Shown: in pieces, positions 1-8,483 of the stretch
Layout: every line of letters starts with the position of its first letter
Position numbering within the stretch: position 1 is the first letter of the stretch
From: Paenibacillus periandrae
GTDB taxonomy: Bacteria; Bacillota; Bacilli; Paenibacillales; NBRC-103111
DNA length: 64,000 bases
Assembly: GCF_022458865.1 (NCBI RefSeq)
Contig: NZ_JAJNMU010000022.1
Span: 124,001-188,000 of the forward strand
Direction of reading: 5' to 3'
Notes under the pieces: model-generated
The model's database searches: none
What the model was told of the DNA's origin: nothing
The model's input: the letters and a program-made list of their open reading frames with translations, nothing else
Translations under genes and position numbers: made by a program

Positions 1-2
1 CA

Positions 3-1214
3 GCAGTTGTTGAGGTCATGAATTCTGGTTGTATATCAGCCTATTACGGTCGTGCCGGGGACAGATTTCTAGGAGGTCCGAAGGTTCTTGGGATAGAACG
101 CGATTTTGCGCAGAAATTCGGTTCCCGCTTTGCAATATCCGTTAACTCTGCGACGACTGCGCTTCATACTGCTGTCGCTGCTTGTGGGATCGGCCCTGGC
201 GATGAAGTATTGGTCACCCCTTATTCGATGGTTGCTTCGGCTACCGTAATTGTTATGAACAATGCAGTACCTGTATTTGTAGACATCGATCCCGAGACTT
301 ATAATTTGGACCCGAGCCAAATTGAGAAATGGATAACTCCGAGAACCCGCGCGATTATTGTAGCCAATATTTTTGGCTTGCCAGCGGCACTGAACGAGAT
401 TATGGTGATTGCCAGGAAGCATGGACTTTATGTCATAGAGGACAATGCACAGTCTCCGGGGGCGTCCATCAATGGCAAGCAAGCAGGAACGATTGGCGAT
501 ATAGGGATTATCAGCTTGAATTACCACAAGGTTATTCACAGTGGCGAAGGCGGTATTCTTCTAACAGATAATCCAGGCTTGGCACACAAATGCCAACTGA
601 TCCGCAACCATGGAGAAGCTGTAGTCGATGACTTAAATGACCATGAAACCGTAGTCTTAGGCTCCAATTACCGTATGACGGAACTACATGCGGCAATTGG
701 TATTGAACAGCTTAAGAAGCTGGATTCTTTTCTAGCACAAAGGCGGGCTTTGGCTGAAAGATTTACAGCTGGATTAAAGCAGATTGACGGATTAAAAGGT
801 GTTAGGATTCCAGAAGGTTACGAGCATTCGTATTATGTGTATCCTATTCAATATAGTAAGGAAACATGGGGCATTTCTCGGGACACTTTTGTGCAAGCCT
901 TAAAAGCAGAGGGCTTTCCAATGGGTACTGGATATGTGAAACCGATCTATTGGCTACCTATGTACCAGCACAAAAGGGTGTACAATCAAACCCAAATTCC
1001 TTTCTCGTTAATCGATCATCCGATTCAGCAGTACGTTAAGGGAATTTGTCCGGTTACAGAACTGATGTATGAGGAAAAAATGATCGTTGCCGATGTATGT
1101 AGGCTTCCATATACGGAAACAGATATCGACGACGTGTTGGAAGCTATCGAGAAAATAAGGTCAGAAAGAGGCCGTCTCCATGAATACGAAACTCATGGTG
1201 TTTCTAGCGCATGA
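3..1214 (+). CDS. DegT/DnrJ/EryC1-family PLP aminotransferase, 5' truncated by the window
   Basis: Probably a sugar aminotransferase (fold type I, PLP) acting on a nucleotide-linked keto-sugar. The reading frame is open to the window edge (A-V-V-E-V before the first Met at 18), and the sequence aligns with the interior of the family N-terminus, so the true start lies upstream. Visible family marks are the cofactor-site stretch VNSATTALHTA, a conserved aspartate in VIEDNAQSPGA and the Schiff-base lysine in NYHKVIHSGEGG. It overlaps the next gene by 35 bp, so the two are likely co-transcribed. It is a second aminotransferase besides the PseC-like one at 8484, so it probably serves a different amino sugar. 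The specific substrate cannot be read from the sequence. Confidence 0.88.
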   Translation, partial: AVVEVMNSGCISAYYGRAGDRFLGGPKVLGIERDFAQKFGSRFAISVNSATTALHTAVAACGIGPGDEVLVTPYSMVASATVIVMNNAVPVFVDIDPETYNLDPSQIEKWITPRTRAIIVANIFGLPAALNEIMVIARKHGLYVIEDNAQSPGASINGKQAGTIGDIGIISLNYHKVIHSGEGGILLTDNPGLAHKCQLIRNHGEAVVDDLNDHETVVLGSNYRMTELHAAIGIEQLKKLDSFLAQRRALAERFTAGLKQIDGLKGVRIPEGYEHSYYVYPIQYSKETWGISRDTFVQALKAEGFPMGTGYVKPIYWLPMYQHKRVYNQTQIPFSLIDHPIQQYVKGICPVTELMYEEKMIVADVCRLPYTETDIDDVLEAIEKIRSERGRLHEYETHGVSSA

Positions 1215-2205
1215 CCCTGGTAGCTATGATGTAACAAATCCTGTTTATACAAAATTGTCTGATAGGAATCATACTGTTAAATATTACTGCATGGGGCCTG
1301 CAGCTTCCTTAAATCCACAGTATGCAGCTTCTGAACACGATTTTTTAGCAGAACTACATGCATATTTGGGAGCAGGGATAATAAGTGTCTTGGTGACGGG
1401 TAGGAGCTGGGGAACCGACCTGGAGCCTCGGGCAATCCGCTTATGTCAGGACTTCCATATTCCAACGGTGGCCATATTGGATTACTGGAGTAATTACACC
1501 ATGAGGTCAGCAGATCCTTCTTGTACTTCAATTTGTCCAGATCACTATGTAGTAATGGATGAGCTCGCCAAGAATGAAGCGGTATTGGCGGGTGTGCCAC
1601 AGTCGGTGATTCGTGTTCTTGGCCATCCAGGCTTGGACCGTTACGTGGGCTATCGGTCTCTACAGAGCAAGCCGATCAGCAATGTGCCCAAGCTATTATT
1701 TTTATCTCAACCCTTATCTCAACTATATGGAGATTCATGGGGGTATACCGAACAATCCGTGCTACAGGATTTGCTTCGTGCAGTTGAGCAGGTTCCTATG
1801 CAGTTGGATGTAAAGTTTCATCCTAAAGACAACTCATCCTTTAAAGAGCAATATGGATCGATATCGGTTACAGGTGACCTGATTGAACTAATACCTCAGT
1901 ATGATTTGGTTATTGGTATGAATTCCATGGCTCTTCTACATGCAGTCATCATGGGAGTCCGTGCAGTAAGCTATCAGCCGCAGCTACAAATTCCAGACGT
2001 ATGCATAACGACCAAGCTGGGTTTAACGCCGTTGATTAGTACCTACTCGCAGTTGACAGCCTATTTACAATCATTACCGTTATTATTGGATAACAAGGAA
2101 ACTGACATACAAATCCATAATAAAGCTTATCTGTGGTTCGATGGACAATCAGCGGAAAGAGTTGCTTTATTTATAGAGGATGTGAATCGTAATGGGCAAA
2201 ATTAA
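1180..2205 (+). CDS. GT-B-like protein of the sugar cluster, function unassigned
   Basis: 341 residues with no transmembrane segment or signal peptide. The layout looks like a two-Rossmann (GT-B) protein: an N-terminal alpha/beta half with VLVTGRSWGTDLE, then RVLGHPGLDRYV, then LLFLSQPLSQLYGDS opening the second half, with KFHPKD and DLVIGMNSMALLHAVIMG later. The HPKD and G-x-N-S-M pieces recall CDP-glycerol/UDP-GlcNAc 2-epimerase-like folds, so a cytoplasmic sugar transferase or a sugar-nucleotide enzyme is possible. The ATG at 1180 has AGAGG about 10 bases upstream. It overlaps both neighbours (35 and 14 bp), which argues for translational coupling within the cluster. I do not recognise a named family member. 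Confidence 0.7.
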   Translation: MNTKLMVFLAHDPGSYDVTNPVYTKLSDRNHTVKYYCMGPAASLNPQYAASEHDFLAELHAYLGAGIISVLVTGRSWGTDLEPRAIRLCQDFHIPTVAILDYWSNYTMRSADPSCTSICPDHYVVMDELAKNEAVLAGVPQSVIRVLGHPGLDRYVGYRSLQSKPISNVPKLLFLSQPLSQLYGDSWGYTEQSVLQDLLRAVEQVPMQLDVKFHPKDNSSFKEQYGSISVTGDLIELIPQYDLVIGMNSMALLHAVIMGVRAVSYQPQLQIPDVCITTKLGLTPLISTYSQLTAYLQSLPLLLDNKETDIQIHNKAYLWFDGQSAERVALFIEDVNRNGQN

Positions 2206-2932
2206 TGTCATAGTCGCAGCTAGAATGACTTCATCTCGATTGCCGGGCAAAATTTTAATGGAGCTTGGAGGAAGACCTGCACTGGTTCGTCTGATCGAAC
2301 GTCTCAAGCAATCCAAGTATATTCATAATATAGTTATCGCTACAACAACGAATATACAAGATGATAAGGTAGTAGCAACTGCAGTGGAGCAAGAGGTTGA
2401 ATACTTCAGGGGAAGCGAAGAGGATGTTCTGCTTAGAACGGTTCAGGCAGCGCAAGCAACAGATACGGAATTCATCGTGCAGGTTACTAGTGATTGTCCT
2501 TTAATTGACGCGGAAACAATAGACGCAGCGATTGCTAGAATGCTAGAAAATCCTTATTTGGATTATGTCGGTAATCATCTTGTTAGGACTTATCCGCTTG
2601 GCTTTAGTGTAGAGGTTTTTAGAACAACTACATTAGCGGAAATAGCTACGATTACGAATGACCCTGCTGATCGCGAGCATGTATCACTTTATATGTACGA
2701 GCACCCTGAGGTTTACCGGTTATCTAATGTGGAAGCACCATATTTTTTAAGACATCCTGAGTATAGATTAACTTTGGATACACGAGACGATTATGAACTG
2801 ATCAAGCAGGTGTTCGAACAGCTGTATCCGGCAAATCCGAATTTTACACTTTATGATATTATTCGATATCTAGATAATAATCGCCAATTAACCAAAGTAA
2901 ACCAACATATTACACAAAAAAAAGCCAGGTAA
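2192..2932 (+). CDS. SpsF/PseF-type cytidylyltransferase, copy 1
   Basis: 246 residues with the nucleotidyltransferase signature IVAARMTSSRLPGKIL at the N-terminus (CTP-binding loop), VTSDCPLID near residue 100 (metal-binding aspartate region) and LTLDTRDDYELI in the C-terminal third. These are the marks of the SpsF/CMP-sugar synthetase family, which activates nonulosonic acids as CMP-sugars. It starts inside the end of the preceding gene (14 bp overlap) with GAGG upstream. A second paralogue lies at 3988, on the other side of pseB. The two share the motif order but are clearly diverged, so two activated sugars, or a division of labour, is possible. Confidence 0.82.
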   Translation: MGKINVIVAARMTSSRLPGKILMELGGRPALVRLIERLKQSKYIHNIVIATTTNIQDDKVVATAVEQEVEYFRGSEEDVLLRTVQAAQATDTEFIVQVTSDCPLIDAETIDAAIARMLENPYLDYVGNHLVRTYPLGFSVEVFRTTTLAEIATITNDPADREHVSLYMYEHPEVYRLSNVEAPYFLRHPEYRLTLDTRDDYELIKQVFEQLYPANPNFTLYDIIRYLDNNRQLTKVNQHITQKKAR

Positions 2933-2948
2933 TCAGAGAGGGGGATAC

Positions 2949-3977
2949 ATGATGAAAGGCTTTTTTACAGATAAAAAAGTGTTGCTAATTGGAGGTACGG
3001 GAACGATTGGTTCGAGCTTGCTTCGAACGATTTTGTTGGACAATCCAGCAGTAGTACGTATATTCAGCAGAGACGAACACAAGCAATTTGAACTCCAACA
3101 GCGTATGTCCGGCTATCAAAATATTAGATATTTAATTGGGGACATTCGAGACCCGATTCGCGTGGAGAGAGCGATGCAAGGTATCGATTATGTATTTCAT
3201 ACCGCAGCTATGAAGCACGTGCCTTCATGTGAATATAATCCGTTCGAAGCAGTACAAACCAATATTATTGGAACCCAGAACGTTATTCAAGCGTCGCTTA
3301 ACGCAGGTGTGAAAAAGGTTGTGTTCACAAGTACAGATAAGGCAATAGCCCCTACCAATACTTATGGTGCATCCAAACTGATGGCTGAAAGATTGATTGC
3401 TTCTGCCCAATTTCAAACCGGGCCCAAGTCGACGGTTTTCTGTGGGGTTCGTTTTGGCAATGTGATGGGTTCGCGTGGGTCAGTCATTCCGCTATTCCAG
3501 TGGCAAATTATGAATAAGCGTGAAATTACAGTTACGGATATGGCGATGAGCCGTTTCATGATGACCCTTAGGCAAGCTACGGATCTTACTATTCAATCAC
3601 TGCAGCAAGCTCAAGGAGGCGAAATATTCGTACTCAAAATGCCGATAATCCGTCTTCGGGACTTAGCAGATGTGATCATTGCACACTCCAGTCGCAAATT
3701 GCAGATAGATCCGGAGTCGGTTGCTATTAAAGAGATCGGTTTACGGCCCGGAGAGAAGATGTATGAAGAGCTGATGACAGATGATGAGTCTGCCAATGCA
3801 ATTGAATTGAAGGATATGTTCGTGATTCCTAACACTTTCCTTGATTTCGTGCCTCAGTATGAAGATGCTCGGCCAGCTGAAAGGCATACCTATTCTTCGC
3901 ACTCTACTGAGCCAATCTCCAAACAGGATCTTGAGACATTGCTTACTAGTCATCAGTTATTGGATTCTTATGAATAG
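2949..3977 (+). CDS. pseB: UDP-GlcNAc 4,6-dehydratase, PseB-like (extended SDR)
   Basis: 342 residues. First committed step of pseudaminic acid synthesis: NAD(P)-dependent dehydration (and C5 inversion in PseB) of UDP-GlcNAc. The Rossmann glycine motif is LIGGTGTIGSSLLR (residues 14-27), followed by AAMKHVPSCEYNP, which is typical of CapD/FlaA1/PseB. The catalytic region is TSTDKAIAPTNTYGASKLMAE, with T, D, K and the YxxxK pair. An AGAGGGGG Shine-Dalgarno precedes ATG 2949 (a second ATG lies at 2952). A retaining LegB-type dehydratase would look similar, and the PseG/PseH/PseI neighbours decide in favour of the Pse pathway. Confidence 0.82.
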   Translation: MMKGFFTDKKVLLIGGTGTIGSSLLRTILLDNPAVVRIFSRDEHKQFELQQRMSGYQNIRYLIGDIRDPIRVERAMQGIDYVFHTAAMKHVPSCEYNPFEAVQTNIIGTQNVIQASLNAGVKKVVFTSTDKAIAPTNTYGASKLMAERLIASAQFQTGPKSTVFCGVRFGNVMGSRGSVIPLFQWQIMNKREITVTDMAMSRFMMTLRQATDLTIQSLQQAQGGEIFVLKMPIIRLRDLADVIIAHSSRKLQIDPESVAIKEIGLRPGEKMYEELMTDDESANAIELKDMFVIPNTFLDFVPQYEDARPAERHTYSSHSTEPISKQDLETLLTSHQLLDSYE

Positions 3978-3987
3978 GGGATTAACT

Positions 3988-4710
3988 ATGAATACAGTAA
4001 TCATTATTCAAGCCCGCATGGGCTCTACAAGGTTGCCAGGTAAAGTAATGCTTCCTCTGCAGGAGCAGTCGGTATTATCTCATGTGATCCAAAGAGCGAG
4101 CGCGGTTAGTAATGCAACCGCTGTTTACGTGGCTACGTCTGACCTCGTTGCCGACAATATCATTGCTGCTGAAGCATTGAAGTATGATGCTTTTGCTAGT
4201 CGTGGTAGCGAGAGCGATGTTTTGTCTCGTTACTATGAGGCTGCCGTTCAAGCACAGGCAGATCATATCGTACGTATTACATCGGATTGTCCCTTGATGG
4301 ATCCGCGAGTGGTTGAAGACATTATCGCAGCGCACTTATTAAGTGGGGCGGACTACACTTCGAATACACATAAGCGTACATATCCACGTGGGCTTGATGT
4401 TGAGGTATTTACGATGCGTGCGTTGAAGGAATCCTATGAGCTTGCAGATTCAATACTCCAACGAGAGCATGTGACTCCTTATATATATCAGCACCCTGAA
4501 CAATATCATATAGAACATATATGCTATGAACAGGATTTCTCGGTTCATCGCTGGACGTTGGATACGGAAGAAGATTGGCGAGTCATTCGTGCTATATACG
4601 ACGGGCTACATCCACTGAAACCACTTTTTGGTTGGCTGGATGCATTGCAGTATGTCAACGCTCATCCCGAAATATCGACATGGAATGAGCATGTAGAACA
4701 AAAGAAGTAA
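3988..4710 (+). CDS. pseF: SpsF/PseF-type cytidylyltransferase, copy 2
   Basis: 240 residues. It carries IIIQARMGSTRLPGKVML at the N-terminus, RITSDCPLMDP near residue 100 and HRWTLDTEEDWRVI near residue 195, the SpsF/PseF family pattern. Its likely role is transfer of CMP from CTP to pseudaminic acid, the last step of the pathway. The frame is open further upstream, but ATG 3988 is preferred: it has AGGGG just upstream, lies 10 bp after the pseB stop and begins at the conserved motif. It sits directly between pseB and pseG, so it is the better pseF candidate of the two paralogues. Which copy uses which sugar is inference. Confidence 0.82.
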   Translation: MNTVIIIQARMGSTRLPGKVMLPLQEQSVLSHVIQRASAVSNATAVYVATSDLVADNIIAAEALKYDAFASRGSESDVLSRYYEAAVQAQADHIVRITSDCPLMDPRVVEDIIAAHLLSGADYTSNTHKRTYPRGLDVEVFTMRALKESYELADSILQREHVTPYIYQHPEQYHIEHICYEQDFSVHRWTLDTEEDWRVIRAIYDGLHPLKPLFGWLDALQYVNAHPEISTWNEHVEQKK

Positions 4711-4767
4711 GGTAAATTACGGTGATAAATAAAATACGAAAGAAATAAATAAAGCAGGTGACAGCTA

Positions 4768-5853
4768 GTGGAACAGCGGGCTCAGGTACTAAAAGGGAAG
4801 ATGATATGGTTTCGTGCAGATGCTTCTATACAGACGGGCAGCGGCCATGTAATGCGTTGTTTGACTTTAGCCAAACAATGTCGGGCACATGGAGCCGATG
4901 TCCATTTTTTTTGTAGGCAGACAGTGGGAAATCTGTTTTCTTTTATTGTTAAGGAAGGATTTCAACTTCATTCCTTCCCCCAATTAGCCGATAATAGGAT
5001 TGAGACTCCACACGAAATGTTGGAGTATCTGGCAAATCACACATCACCCGATTGGCTAATTGTGGACCATTATGGCATCGACTATACATGGGAGGCTCCT
5101 ATACGGAAACAGATAGGCAATTTGTTCATTATTGATGATTTAGCCAATAGAAAGCATGATTGCACTGGGCTGCTGGATCAAAATCTGCAACCGAATATGG
5201 AGTATCGCTATATAGATTTGATTCCGAATGGCAGCAAGCTGTTTCTTGGACCCAGTTACGCACTGCTCAGAGAAGAGTTTTACAAAGAACGTGTTCAGCT
5301 TCGTAATCGAACTGGTCCAATACGCCGCATCTTGGTTTCGTTTGGTGGAAGTGACCCAACGGGAGAGTCGAGAAAGGCTTTATGTGCTTTAAGGGAATGG
5401 TCCAATCCTGATTTCCAAGTGGATTTGATAGCGGGATCCCTTAATCCGGATACGGAATGGCTAATATCACAAGCGCAGGCAACTGCTCATATTAAAGTAC
5501 ATCGATTCACTGACCGGATGTCATCGTTTATGGCTCAATCGGACCTGGCTATCGGTGCCGGAGGCTCCTCAACATGGGAGCGATTGTACTTAGGGCTGCC
5601 TTGTGCAGTCATTGTGGTAGCCGACAACCAGTTAACAATGACCGAAGAGGCTGCCAAACATCAGCTCTGCTGGTCGTTAGGAAATAGCGCAAATGTTACA
5701 GCAGATGGAATTCGTTCATGGGTGAAGACCCAACTTGATGATCCTAGGGAATCACTGGTAATGAGTAGGAACGCTCTGGCACACATGCCCTTAGTTAAGG
5801 AAAGTGATGTGTCGCCGATAATCCAATTCCTGAAAGGGGGCAAGATTCCATGA
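4768..5853 (+). CDS. pseG: PseG-like UDP-sugar hydrolase
   Basis: 361 residues. PseG removes UDP from UDP-2,4-diacetamido-2,4,6-trideoxy-altrose, giving the free sugar for PseI. The N-terminal motif FRADASIQTGSGHVMRCLTLA is diagnostic of PseG/SpsG (nucleotide-binding glycine loop and catalytic His). LIVDHYGIDYTWE, LVSFGGSDPTGES and AIGAGGSSTWERLYLGLP complete the GT-B (MurG-like) pattern. The start is taken as GTG 4768 with AGGTGA 7 bases upstream; an ATG at 4801 is the alternative. Its stop overlaps the start of the next gene in an ATGA, so the two are translationally coupled. Confidence 0.9.
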   Translation: MEQRAQVLKGKMIWFRADASIQTGSGHVMRCLTLAKQCRAHGADVHFFCRQTVGNLFSFIVKEGFQLHSFPQLADNRIETPHEMLEYLANHTSPDWLIVDHYGIDYTWEAPIRKQIGNLFIIDDLANRKHDCTGLLDQNLQPNMEYRYIDLIPNGSKLFLGPSYALLREEFYKERVQLRNRTGPIRRILVSFGGSDPTGESRKALCALREWSNPDFQVDLIAGSLNPDTEWLISQAQATAHIKVHRFTDRMSSFMAQSDLAIGAGGSSTWERLYLGLPCAVIVVADNQLTMTEEAAKHQLCWSLGNSANVTADGIRSWVKTQLDDPRESLVMSRNALAHMPLVKESDVSPIIQFLKGGKIP

Positions 5854-6377
5854 CGGTTGGAGTAAGCTCCTATGTTCGCCCTATTGAGATGGAGGATCTC
5901 CCACTTGTATTGGAGTGGAGAAATGCTGAGCGAATTCGTCAATGGATGTATACTGATCATATCATTACTTGGGAAGAGCATCTTCAATGGTTTACAAGGC
6001 TACAAACCGTGAATGACAAGAAGACTCTATTATATATGAGCGAAGGAAAGTCCGTTGGGATAGTCAATTTTACCCAAATCGCGCCAGAGCATCGCCGTTG
6101 TACATGGGGATTTTATCTGGGACCTGAAGGGCTCCCGGCAGGGACAGGATACACAATGGGAAGCTTGGCATTGCAGTATGCATTTGCGCAGTATCCGATT
6201 GACAAAATAAACGCAGAAGTGTTTGATAGTAATGAAGTGAGTATTCGATTTCATCTTAAACTGGGATTTGCTCAAGAAGGATTGTTTCATAGACATATCT
6301 TCAAGGGTGAACAATGGCATGATATACGTTGTTTCGCACTATTTCGGGATCAATTCGAGGAGAGGAATCTTAAATGA
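5850..6377 (+). CDS. pseH: PseH-like GNAT N-acetyltransferase
   Basis: 175 residues, a GNAT fold: VRPIEMEDLPLVLEWRNAERIRQWM at the N-terminus, acetyl-CoA region GPEGLPAGTGYTMGSLAL, and DSNEVSIRFHLKLGFAQEG near the C-terminus. PseH acetylates the 4-amino group made by PseC, using acetyl-CoA. The GNAT family alone gives no substrate. The assignment rests on position: ATGA overlap with pseG upstream and with pseI downstream, giving a pseG-pseH-pseI string. Confidence 0.88.
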   Translation: MTVGVSSYVRPIEMEDLPLVLEWRNAERIRQWMYTDHIITWEEHLQWFTRLQTVNDKKTLLYMSEGKSVGIVNFTQIAPEHRRCTWGFYLGPEGLPAGTGYTMGSLALQYAFAQYPIDKINAEVFDSNEVSIRFHLKLGFAQEGLFHRHIFKGEQWHDIRCFALFRDQFEERNLK

Positions 6378-7426
6378 AATCATTTAAAGTGGGCAACACT
6401 CATATTGGGCTGCAGTACAAGCCTTTTATAATAGCCGAAATGTCAGGCAACCACAACCAGTCTTTAGAACGAGCCTTGTTGATTGTCGAGGCAGCAGCAA
6501 AATCAGGTGCTCATGCCTTGAAACTGCAGACATATACGGCAGATACGATGACACTTGATGTCGAGGGCAACGAATTTTCGATTACAGATCCTATTTCTTT
6601 ATGGACAGGGACTTCGCTTCACAAGCTTTATCAGGAGGCTTATACACCGTGGGAATGGCATAAGCCTATTTTTGATAGGTGCACCGAGCTTGGGATGATC
6701 GGGTTCAGCACACCATTCGACGAGACTGCGGTTGATTTCCTGGAGCAGTTGGATGTGCCATTATATAAGATTGCTTCATTTGAGAACACGGACATTCCGC
6801 TCATTCGTAAGGTCGCGGCTACTGGAAAACCGATGATCATTTCTACCGGGATGGCAACTGTTGCCGAACTGGATGAAACAGTACGAGCTGCACGTGAAGC
6901 AGGGTGTAAGGACCTCGTGCTCTTGAAATGTACAAGCACCTACCCAGCAACTCCGGAGTATTCCAATCTGGCGACGATTCCTCATTTACGTCAACTGTTT
7001 CATTGTGAAGTCGGTTTATCTGATCATACAATGGGTGTAGGTGCTTCCGTCGCAGCTGTTGCTCTTGGAGCTACTGTAATTGAGAAGCATTTCACTTTAA
7101 GACGAGCAGACGGAGGTGTGGATTCAACCTTCTCATTGGAGCCAGAGGAGTTGAATTCGCTTGTTATAGAATCGGAGCGAGCTTGGCAAGCACTAGGTGC
7201 GATCAGTTATGGACCTTCCGAACGCGAGAAGCCTTCGCTGCAATTTCGGCGTTCGTTGTATATAGCCAAAGATATACGAGCTGGTGAACTACTCACACCG
7301 GACAATCTTCGTGCTATACGTCCAGGATTTGGGCTACCTCCTAAGCATTTGGCCGAGCTTCTAGGAAAACCAGTTAAGGTTGATGTCAAAAAAGGTACAC
7401 CACTTTCGTGGGATTTATTATTGTAA
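6374..7426 (+). CDS. pseI: Pseudaminic acid synthase
   Basis: 350 residues. Condenses the 6-deoxy-diacetamido sugar from PseG with phosphoenolpyruvate to give pseudaminic acid. An NeuB-type TIM barrel occupies residues 1-280, with AEMSGNHNQSLERAL, KLQTYTADTMTLD, YKIASFENTDIPLIRK, GKPMIISTGMAT, CTSTYPATPEYSNL, GLSDHTMG and VIEKHFTLRRADGGVDS. It is followed by a C-terminal SAF (antifreeze-like) domain with RRSLYIAKDIRAGELLT. The motif set fits PseI rather than sialic or legionaminic acid synthases. The start codon is within the pseH stop (ATGA). Confidence 0.94.
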   Translation: MKSFKVGNTHIGLQYKPFIIAEMSGNHNQSLERALLIVEAAAKSGAHALKLQTYTADTMTLDVEGNEFSITDPISLWTGTSLHKLYQEAYTPWEWHKPIFDRCTELGMIGFSTPFDETAVDFLEQLDVPLYKIASFENTDIPLIRKVAATGKPMIISTGMATVAELDETVRAAREAGCKDLVLLKCTSTYPATPEYSNLATIPHLRQLFHCEVGLSDHTMGVGASVAAVALGATVIEKHFTLRRADGGVDSTFSLEPEELNSLVIESERAWQALGAISYGPSEREKPSLQFRRSLYIAKDIRAGELLTPDNLRAIRPGFGLPPKHLAELLGKPVKVDVKKGTPLSWDLLL

Positions 7427-7445
7427 TTTAAAGGGGATAAGGGTC

Positions 7446-8393
7446 ATGAACATTTTACTCACTGGCGGTGCCGGGTTTATTGGCAGATGGGTTGCCAAGC
7501 GCTTGCTCGAAGAAGGGCACAGCCTGACGATTCTGGACGACTTGTCCAACGGGCGTAAGGAAAACCTGGACGAATTCAGCAATCACTCAGGACTTAAACA
7601 ATTTATCGTCGGCGACATCAAGAACGAGACTCTATTAGCCGAGCTTTTTGACGAAACAGCATTTGATATTTGCTACCATCTTGGTGCTTCCATCAATGTC
7701 CAGGATTCTATCGATGACCCGCGAACCACCTTTAATAACGATACAATTGGAACATTCTCTGTTATGGAGCAATGCCGCAAGCATAATACAAAAGTTGTTT
7801 TTATGAGCACATGTATGGTCTATGACCGTTGTGTTGAAGAAAATGGTATAACCGAGCTGCATCCTATCAAACCCGCCTCTCCTTATGCTGGGGCCAAAAT
7901 TGCTGCAGAGAATATGGTGCTCTCCTATTATTACGCTTACGGATTGCCGACGGTTGTCATTCGTCCGTTTAATACATATGGTCCGTTTCAGAAAACAGGT
8001 GGTGAAGGCGGAGTTGTTGCCATCTTCATCAAAAACAAGCTTGCAGGCTTAGACGTGAATATATATGGAGAGGGCACTCAAACCCGGGATTTACTATATG
8101 TAGAGGATTGCGCACGATTCGTTGTTCAAGCCGGTTTCACGGATCAAGTGGACGGACATATTGTCAATGCTGGATTAGGTCGAGATATTTCGGTGAATGA
8201 TTTAGCTATGTTGATAGTTGGAGATAAGTCGCGCATCAAGCACGTTGAGCATATTCATCCGCAAAGCGAGATTCAGAAACTGTTGTGTAACTCCAGTAAA
8301 GCCAAGCAATTATTAGGTTGGGAGCCGCGAGTATCGTTGGAAGAGGGAATCGCTTTGACAGAGAATTGGATTCGGACGAGCTATTTAATGTAA
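7446..8393 (+). CDS. NAD-dependent epimerase/dehydratase (extended SDR)
   Basis: 315 residues with TGGAGFIGRWVAKRLLEEG (GxxGxxG), FMSTCMVYD as the catalytic Ser/Thr region and SPYAGAKIAAEN for the YxxxK pair, then VIRPFNTYGPFQ. It acts on a nucleotide sugar as a 4-epimerase or 4,6-dehydratase. ATG 7446 is chosen because AGGGG precedes it and the Rossmann motif starts at once; an in-frame ATG at 7380 overlaps pseI and would add a non-conserved tail. Not part of the six-step Pse pathway, so it may serve a second sugar together with the aminotransferase at 3-1214 or the extra SpsF. The family is UDP-glucose 4-epimerase-like, with no specific name supported. Confidence 0.85.
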   Translation: MNILLTGGAGFIGRWVAKRLLEEGHSLTILDDLSNGRKENLDEFSNHSGLKQFIVGDIKNETLLAELFDETAFDICYHLGASINVQDSIDDPRTTFNNDTIGTFSVMEQCRKHNTKVVFMSTCMVYDRCVEENGITELHPIKPASPYAGAKIAAENMVLSYYYAYGLPTVVIRPFNTYGPFQKTGGEGGVVAIFIKNKLAGLDVNIYGEGTQTRDLLYVEDCARFVVQAGFTDQVDGHIVNAGLGRDISVNDLAMLIVGDKSRIKHVEHIHPQSEIQKLLCNSSKAKQLLGWEPRVSLEEGIALTENWIRTSYLM

Positions 8394-8483
8394 CAGAAGT
8401 ACAGTTATGTATGCTGTCTGGCGAGCTGCGAGTAGATTCGCTGTACTTACTTAGTAACATTACGATGAACGGAGGCAGGTCGC

